This document shows, piece by piece, positions 57,151 through 64,000 of a DNA stretch of 64,000 bases; position 1 is the first letter of the stretch; every line of letters begins with the position of its first letter. Origin of the DNA: Cephalotrichum gorgonifer (lineage: Eukaryota; Ascomycota; Sordariomycetes; Microascales; Microascaceae); assembly GCA_900312665.1 (NCBI GenBank), contig ONZQ02000004.1, positions 62,001 to 126,000 on the forward strand. The letters run 5' to 3'. Made by a program: the position numbers and the translations under genes. Below the pieces are notes generated by a model. That model made no database searches and was not told where the DNA came from. It worked only from the letters and a program-made list of their open reading frames with translations.

Positions 57151-58511
57151 GTCCCTAGTGCGACTTTGTCGACCGGATTCCTGCTCTCCTTCCCTTGAGC
57201 TTCAATTCTTCTCTCCATCCTCTGCCTCACCAAAGCCGACATTTGGGCTTCGTGGAACCAACCTTCCTTCCCTTTCCCCTTCACCTTCCCCCTCTTCCCC
57301 CCTTCCCGCATTTGAGCCTCACCCCCGGCTGGTTCTCCTTCTCTTTGGATGCCCTAAAAAGATTCCTTTGTTTCTTTCTTTCTCGTTCCCGTTTCCACTC
57401 GGATCTCCCATCTGGGGTGCCTGCCTGGGCCGCAGACAACTCGGTCCCCTCCCCCTTTATTTTCTCGTCTCTCGTCCCTCGCGGCTACGATTTCAGCAAC
57501 GCAAGAACGACGACGCATTCGAGCCTCTTCTTCTTCCTAACCCCCTCGACCGCAACCGCTTGCTCTTCATCCCCTATCCGTCTTGATCAATCCTATATCC
57601 GTATCCTCATCGAGCGCGGACAACCGTAACGATCGTTTCCTACCTTGCCTTCGACTTTCGCTCCTCGTTCCGACCACCACTTTATCCCATCTCATAATCA
57701 TAGGCAATTCCTTCACCCCAAGTCCTTTCGACCTCGCCTCGCCTCTTAGACACGTCTTCCACAGAAGCGACAGAAATACCCAGAGCGAATATCCCCTTGA
57801 CGCCGTTATCTTTCTTTACCCAAGTTGTACATTTCTCTCCCGTGCCTGTCTCTGGCCAGTTAATACTCCGCTCCTCCAGTGTCTCGAAGGCGCTCGACTC
57901 GATTTGGTCAACCAAATTGTCTGGCAACAGCCTAACTGAGTGAGACTTCTGGGCCCACTAAGCTCTTAGCGACCGTCTCAAACATCACCTTCATTTCCCC
58001 CCATATCCCCTTGCAATATCCTGGGCCGCAGGCGACCTTGACCATCCATCCTTTGATTCTTCTCTCGACCGACCTCGTTCATCCGTTGCCTTCCCGCTGC
58101 CTTCCAGCAGCGGATATACTAGTGTCAACTTAGAGTCTCTTCTTTCTTCTTTCACTCACGCCAACGGTAAGATGTCACCGTGAATTTGCGGAGAAGCAGA
58201 GATCTGCCTGCTTTTTGTGTCACCCATGACTCCTGTTTCGCTTCCATTCATGGACGGAATCGTCAGGACGGCTACTTCATATTGTACCTTATCTCGTCGA
58301 CTTAGCAAGCTAAAGGATACCGTGCTAACGCGTCTCGCCTTCTATCAGAGTACCTCCGTCGAACCTGTCCACCGTCGCGACCCGTACTCCTTGCGTCCTC
58401 TCTCGTTCTCCCGATATACCGCCCCCGACCCCGATCTCTATAACCCCGTTCCGCATCCAAACCTCACCCGATCGGTCTCAATCATACTCCTGGTCGTCTC
58501 TCGAGGGGGCA
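57151..58511 (+). promoter_or_regulatory. CT-rich promoter and leader of BNI4 with a predicted 5'-UTR intron (58167-58348)
   Basis: Strong CT bias begins near 57180. Inside the leader a 182-nt intron is predicted: donor GTAAGA at 58167, branch GTGCTAACG at 58321-58329 and acceptor ATCAG at 58343-58348. It removes the ATG at 58226, which would otherwise open a 148-codon frame overlapping the BNI4 start. From 58349 to the BNI4 ATG at 58512 no other ATG occurs. The exact transcription start is unknown. Confidence 0.6.
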
Positions 58512-61180
58512 ATGGCTGCCTTGGTTCAAACCTATCCTCAACAGTCGGCAACGGTCACGATGATCCAGACCAGGCCATCCTCTGGCTCCGGCCTGCAGCA
58601 ATCCTCACACCAGTACCCCGGAGGCCAGGCGCCGCGAAACAACTACCATGGCCGATCTGCCAGCGGTCCTAGCGCCGCATCACATCGTGCTTCAGGCCCC
58701 ATCAAGCCGTACGCTTTTACCAGCACGCCTAGCCTGAACCCGGCCTCTCAGTGGCAGCAATTTGGGGCTTCGACACCCTCCCCGGTCTCGACCCAGCAGC
58801 CTACCTTGCCCCTTGGAGACCAGAATGGCGTGGCGTTCATGGGCATGGGCGTGACAGGCTCCCGAGATGACTCCTCCATCCCCCAGCCGCGGTCAATCGC
58901 TCCTGTACAGCGGCCTCGGTCCTCCTACATGGCCAACACATCTTCTTCGACCCAAGTTTCTTTTGCCCAAGCAACTCCCATTAGAGCGGCCCCCGATCGG
59001 TACCGTCGACCCGCACTCACACAACAGGGCCGGTCTCAGTCCGCTCAGGCACCGGTCTCCGGCACGAGCGCTCTCGGCCAGGCGTACACGGGCCCGAAGC
59101 CTGTCCCTGAGTCGATTGGGTCGTCCCTGCCGCTGGGAAGTAGGCCAAGCACCATGTCTGGATCGCCCGCTGATGACGGGCAAAGACAACGTCTACACCT
59201 TCAGGAACAGAGGAGGTTCCGACGACGAAGCATGCACACAATCGATTCTGCCGACTATCCCAACCCGCTAACCCCGCCCCTGTTCAAGCGGCCAGGAGAA
59301 GCGACCCGCGTCACTACACCGCCGAGCAGTGCGGGAGAGAAAAACATCTCAAAGCCGGGCCATGGCCGCCCAGTCGCAAACTCCCTCCATGGAGGAGGAG
59401 AGAACATGCACTACAGGAATAATAGCTCGGAGAGTATCACGTCTACTCGCAGCAGCCACTCTCGCTCTTCGGTAAGTACAAATGGCTCCATCGCCCCTTC
59501 CACTTCTCCCCGCTCCTGCAGCTCCTGCCTCTCGTGTACCTTCCCTGCCGTTATTCTTCGCGCCTTTGTTCGTGCGTGTGCCGCGAATATAAAAAACACC
59601 ATGCTGCTATAAAGGTGAGAAGAAATCGCTGTCGCTAACTGGGCAATTTGAACAACCAGTCCGCCAACCACAACACACCTGTCCCTCCTACGGGACGCCC
59701 TTCTTCGAGTCACTCGAACGCGAGTCATAATTCTGGTCAAGAACAGGCGAAATCCGTAGGTTCCGGGCTGCGACCATCCGCCGCCGACGTGGGAAAGCGA
59801 ACTCTCAACCCATCCCCTCTTTCGCGCCCGGTGACAATGGCTGGCGATGAAGCGGCACAGGATGCTGCATCATCTGCCCGGAGCCAGAGGCCAGCCACCC
59901 CTGGCCACGCTCCCTCCAAGACTGAGAGCCCCGCGGCAAAGCACCTCGCGGCTATCAACCTCAAGTCCAAGAGCAAAACCTCCAGACTTCGACGTGCATT
60001 CTCCTTTGGTAGCGCCGCGGAGTTTAACAGGAAGGCGCCGGGGACTGAGTCTAACACTGACGGGGACAAGGCAGAGCCGTCGAAGCTACAGAAGGAGCCC
60101 ACGGCCGACGAACTGTATGATGCCGAGCAGGAGCGGATCGCCAAGAAGCAAGAAGCGGCCGGTCTTGGGGCGAGCATCTATGGCGGTCGTATCTTTTCCG
60201 GATCAACGGACAATCTTTCCATCTCATCCACGGCCTCATCGGCTTCAATCATGATTCGAAAGATGGGCCGAGGCATGAAAAAGGGATCGCGGTCGCTGGT
60301 GGGGCTATTCAGGCCTAAGTCCATCGTCGGCGAACCTTCGGCGGACAGTCTCTCGCCTCCCGAAACGGCCCAGACGACTGTCTCCATGGTGACAGTCGAG
60401 GCTGAGAGAGAGAGGGTCAACATTAACGTTGATCCTCATGACCAGGCTGGTGGCGGAACGGGCTTCCCACGTCTCGAGCGCAACTCGATGGATGCCTCTA
60501 AAGCACCCAGCTTGAGATCGGAGCGTGGTGACAGCTCTGGGACCGACAGCTCCGCAACCCGCAAGAGCATCGTTGGGGGTGACCGCGAGCGTGCAGCGGT
60601 CCTTGCAGCTGTCAGAAAGGGTATTCTGAAGCGTAAGACCCCCGCCCCCTCCTCTGTATCTGTGAATACCTTGGTTACTGACGAGATGCTCACAGGGCGC
60701 AACGACTCTCCAAACGGCTCTCAGACAGACCTGCCCGGCGTTCCAGCCATCACGGACTCTCCCAACTCCAGTGCCCCGAGCACGCCGAACGAGGAGGCTA
60801 TGCACGGCCACAAACGTGTCGACTCGCTTGCTATTGGCAACGAAGACTATTTCGTCAGCGCGTTGAGGCTCAGGGATACCAAGAGCAATCCCGGGACTCC
60901 TTCGAGCGCCACGAAGCGGAATGCGACGTTCTCGCCGCGTATCGTTTTCTACGACACGTGGCCTAGCCAGGAGTATGACCGGAGAGGTGAAGTTTCCACC
61001 TGCAACCGACTCACGCCCATGCTTGCGCAGCAGATCAAGGAGGAGCTAAATTCATTCAAGATGGTATGGTTGAAGACGTTCATATCCCAGAACATAGTCC
61101 TGTGAAGTGGAAGGTCTAACCTAAAAGCATAGGAAATGGAGGTGCACGAACATTCCAAGGTTTACACTCACTTCTTCTAA
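58512..61180 (+). CDS. BNI4: BNI4-like bud-neck/septum scaffold with PP1-docking C-terminus
   Basis: Three coding exons, 58512-59471, 59660-61063 and 61133-61180, give 803 residues. Introns are 188 and 69 nt, with GTAAGT and GTATGG donors and a CTAAC branch in both. Most of the protein is Ser/Pro/Gln-rich and looks disordered. A basic motif SKSKTSRLRRAFSFGSAAEF and a helical SIMIRKMGRGMKKGSRSLVGLF lie in the middle. The C-terminal 65 residues are highly ordered and typical of the family: SPRIVFYDTWPSQEYDRRG, TCNRLTPMLAQQIKEELNSF, then KMEMEVHEHSKVYTHFF ending at the stop. In yeast this segment carries the R-x-V/I-x-F docking site for PP1 (Glc7). Bni4 tethers chitin synthase III to the septin ring; in moulds it affects septation and wall shape. 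The last 16 codons sit in their own exon and match the family end, confirming the final intron. Confidence 0.93.
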
Positions 61181-62592
61181 TGGCCTACCACGCGCGACTC
61201 CAGCGGTAGACATCCTACCGCCTTTTCCCAATGCCCCCGGTGGCTTTTGGGCGTCCCGTTTTACCCTCTGGCGGCTGTCGACGATTTGGCGGGCTCGTCC
61301 TGGCGACTCACGCACTACACGCACATTCTCGCTTCTTTTTTTTTTTTTTTCCTCGGGCGTCTTGGAACAGCATAGTTTGGTGCCACGGCGTTTCATTTTT
61401 TCGTTCTTTTGTCATCTTTGTCTATTATTGCTGGACTATTTTCTTTACGAATCTTCCCGACGCGATGGGGTATAAAGCCATTAATTACTCTTGACACAGT
61501 GGCCGAAAAAAAGGGAGGGATAGACGATCCGTGTCGACTTGGGAATCTACTTCGACGATGGATGGGGCAGGCGGGAGGGCCTTTCGTTGGAGGTGGTGTG
61601 GGAATCACTGCGACGGCGGCACACCTGGCTGTCATTCTGAACCTGGCATCCGCCGCTTGGGTACCTTTATGGTAGTGCGACGCGGTATTGGTCTTGGAAA
61701 CGACGGGGTGAGGAATCGGGGCGAAGGGCTGGGAGGATTACTGCTAGAAGCGGCAGGCATAAGGGAGAGGGAGTGGAGGATTACAAGATTTGAGGGGAGC
61801 TTGGGATTCAGGGCGACGGTGGGAGGTTCAGTTCATACGCCGCTGTTTTTAGCCACGGGCTCGTCGTGTTTGGAAGGGGGGCCAGCTTTCACTTTACCAG
61901 TTCTTTGTTGCGATTTTCTTCTGTTGTTCGATGCCTGGCTGGCTGCTGTACTACATACTCATTTACTACCTGGTCTTGGAAGCGCGTCTAGTAACAAACG
62001 GTCGAGTCGGTGGTTGGCGGCTTGACACTTTTCTTCTTCTATCCCTTTCCACTTTTGCCTGTTCCCGTCTCTTGATCTCGGCCATCGGCAGTGAGTGGTA
62101 CGAACAAGCAGACACATCGGCTCCTGGACTGCTCCTGGATGCAACACGAACGAACCCCCAACTTGGTCATTCCCCGTGAACATCATGTTCCTTCTCTTCT
62201 CATTGAGAATGGGGTTATTACGAGAGGCACTCTATATTCCCTGATCCGAATATTCAAACCACTTCCCGGTCTGGGGGGTGCTGTGGTCTGGCAAATACTC
62301 CCAGGAGCTCCCTCATTTAGGCGCCTAATTGGCTACACGATGAATTCCCATACAGTGCCCCCGCTCGGCATTGATATATCCCATAGTGATAGATTGCGGC
62401 ACTTGGGGGAATTAAAATATGGGGAAGGAACGAATAGAGCCATCGATGATAGCAATCCACGGACACACACACATATATAACGTCTTGGGGTGCCCGATTC
62501 TCCCTCCCTACAAAGGCATGGGAAGGTTGGTGCCGTATCTAGGCTACTATTTTCTCTCTGCCACGGAATACAATACGCGGTGGACAATCAAG
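61181..62592. other. BNI4 3' flank and promoter of the DUF8021 gene
   Basis: T-rich 3' UTR at 61340-61450 (13-base T run). No gene recognised. The proximal part carries a TATA box. In-frame ATGs at 62419 and 62518 precede the chosen start of the next gene. Confidence 0.5.
62474..62480 (+). promoter_or_regulatory. TATA box of the DUF8021 gene
   Basis: TATATAA preceded by a CA repeat, about 115 bases upstream of ATG 62593. It excludes the in-frame ATG at 62419 as a start, since that one lies upstream of the box. Confidence 0.5.
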
Positions 62593-63459
62593 ATGAAGCC
62601 GATGGTACTTGCAAGCGGGCTTACGCCCTGCGCTCTCGCAGCGTCCCTCGCCAGGAGACAAGACTCGGAGGGGCCATCGTGCAGCCGCGAGGCGCTCCTC
62701 GAAGCGGCGGACGCCTACGTCGCGGCGCAGACGGACGGCAGCCTCGACGCCCTCTCGGGCTTCCTTGCCGAAGAATGGGTGTACCAGCAGGACAACGAGG
62801 TGATTGACGCAGACTCGGGCGTGCTGGCCACCACGGCGCTAACCATCGACCACCGGCGCACCATCGCCGACGTGGTCGAGTGCGCGAGCTACACGGAGCT
62901 TATCTCGACGGGAGGCGGCGGGGCTCCTCCGTACGTGATAGGCACGCAAATACGGCATGACGGGGTCGGTGCCGACAGCGAGCTGAAGATCACTATGATC
63001 GACTCCGTGGCGTCGACGACGAACTCGTGGGTCTTCAACGCGGCCAAGACGCTGGACTACGTGCTGGGCGAGGACTGGTTCGAGATCCCCGAGGGTTCGC
63101 GGGACGACCGCGACGTGATCCGGGCCGCGGGCGACGCGTACCTCGACATCTGGAGCAACGCGACGGCGGCGGCGGCGGTGCCTTGGGGAGTGCCGTGCGC
63201 GCGGCTCGAGGGCTCGGCGTACACGGGGAGGGGTACGCCGCAGGACTCGTGCGAGGTCGGGATCCCGTCGAACCACAACCAGGCGCCCAACTCCAACAGG
63301 CGGTACGTCGTGGACGAGGTGTTCGGGTCGGTGAGCATCCTGTGCGTGTGGGAGCACATGATGAACGCGGCGGACAGCCACGAGTTCAGGCTGGAAGGGG
63401 GGAAGCTGAGGTACGTGCACACGATGACTGTGTGCGGGGGGCAGGTCTGTAGGCTGTGA
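62593..63459 (+). CDS. Secreted DUF8021-type protein
   Basis: Single exon, 288 residues. The N-terminus MKPMVLASGLTPCALAASLARRQ is a short hydrophobic signal peptide followed by a dibasic site, as in many secreted fungal proteins. The mature protein has the features I associate with DUF8021: CSREALLEAADAYVAAQTDG, an acidic strand region, PPYVIGTQIRHD, a motif with DSVASTTNSWVFNAAKTLDY, then AAGDAYLDIWS, VPWGVPCARLEG, AYTGRGTPQDSC and the closing RYVVDEVFGSVSILCVWE...DSHEFRLEGGKLRYVHTMTV. Six or more Cys are available for disulfides. Function is unknown in this family; the fold looks SnoaL/NTF2-like, which is inference. An in-frame ATG at 62518 would place the hydrophobic segment internally, so 62593 is preferred. 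No neighbouring cluster. The tail ends shortly after the domain. Confidence 0.85.
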   Translation: MKPMVLASGLTPCALAASLARRQDSEGPSCSREALLEAADAYVAAQTDGSLDALSGFLAEEWVYQQDNEVIDADSGVLATTALTIDHRRTIADVVECASYTELISTGGGGAPPYVIGTQIRHDGVGADSELKITMIDSVASTTNSWVFNAAKTLDYVLGEDWFEIPEGSRDDRDVIRAAGDAYLDIWSNATAAAAVPWGVPCARLEGSAYTGRGTPQDSCEVGIPSNHNQAPNSNRRYVVDEVFGSVSILCVWEHMMNAADSHEFRLEGGKLRYVHTMTVCGGQVCRL

Positions 63460-64000
63460 GGGGTGAGGGGGGGATCGAGAGTGAGGGTGTTGATAGTGGT
63501 CGTTGGTACTCGGTGGTGTTGTGTCCTTCGCTGTTTATTGACTTGAGCTTCACTTACACAATGACGAGTACCTAAGGGACAAGAATGTACGTACCCCAGG
63601 GATTGGGGATCAAGCTACAGAGTAGTTAGATCCCGAACGAAGTATGACATTGGATTGGCTATTGCGCGAGTTGTGGGGAAGTGAAATATGACCAATGGGA
63701 GACGGAGATTGTCTTGAACCCTGCAGCTGGCGACAAGGGTCGAGACTTTTTTTTAACAACTAAGTCCATCGTATCTTCCTTCACATGCCTGTTGCCCGAC
63801 TCGACCTTTCCTCGAGTCTAGACAGCAGATCTTCCTCTCGCGTCAGACCCTCTCCCACTCGTGTAATAACCCACAAAGACGGGGGGATCCGGCGAACATT
63901 ACAGCCCTGGCTATTGTCGCATTCGCATCCCGCTCGCCGGGGCATCTCAGGTCCCTCGCGACCGGCCTGCGACGGCTATATTCGAGCATGGCGAGTACCA
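63460..64000. other. 3' flank of the DUF8021 gene to window end
   Basis: Non-coding as far as can be seen. It has an 8-base T run at 63749 and no exon pattern. It may hold the start of the next gene's promoter. Confidence 0.4.

Noticed and set aside
1..64000. CRISPR arrays, bacterial operons, phage or plasmid features
   Set aside because: The sequence is fungal with spliceosomal introns; no such structures were seen.

Overview
The window is chromosomal DNA of a filamentous ascomycete (Pezizomycotina), most likely a Sordariomycete. The gene set is typical: STE12 with C2H2 fingers, a CAP20-type perilipin, a HET-domain protein, BNI4, and a secreted DUF8021 protein. Introns are short (57-259 nt) with GTAAGT-like donors, CTAAC/CTGAC branch sites and (C/T)AG acceptors. 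Coding exons are GC-rich. There is no prokaryotic operon structure. All functions are assigned by reading the translations; no database search was possible.

Layout. 0-4.4 kb: the 3' end of a Ser/Gly-rich, probably GPI-anchored protein, a pirin with a membrane-anchor-like N-terminus, and a perilipin/CAP20 protein. 4.4-18.2 kb: a gene-poor stretch with short tandem repeats, an assembly gap (N, 9665-9943) and many copies of a TACTCGTA-type motif. 18.2-48 kb: a gene-dense block. In order it holds STE12 (+), FAF1 (-), a HET-domain protein with a long Arg-Asp repeat (+), a SNF2/STH1 remodelling ATPase (-), WDR70 (-), a phytanoyl-CoA-dioxygenase-like enzyme (-), SWC5 (+), a kappa-class glutathione transferase-like protein (-) and a YTA7/ATAD2 AAA-bromodomain protein (-). 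48.9-49.3 kb: a small two-exon gene of unknown function. 49.3-57 kb: a second gene-poor stretch. 57-64 kb: BNI4 with a spliced leader, then a secreted DUF8021 protein.

How the genes relate. Four genes between 28 and 46.5 kb have chromatin roles in other fungi: SNF2/STH1 remodeller, WDR70, SWC5 of the SWR1 H2A.Z complex, and YTA7. STE12 (MAPK-controlled development and infection), CAP20/perilipin (lipid droplets), BNI4 (septum and chitin synthase tethering to PP1) and the secreted DUF8021 protein would fit a plant-associated mould, but that is inference.

Most interesting points. (1) The STE12 cassette exon is 84 nt and phase-matched; skipping it would fuse half of finger 1 to half of finger 2 into one intact chimeric finger. 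(2) A TACTCGTA/TACGAGTA motif is far over-represented and almost confined to non-coding DNA. (3) The HET protein has a 53-residue Arg-Asp tract built from successive blocks of different synonymous hexamers. (4) There is a small spliced gene at 48.9 kb with a compact CGRH...LFGG core.
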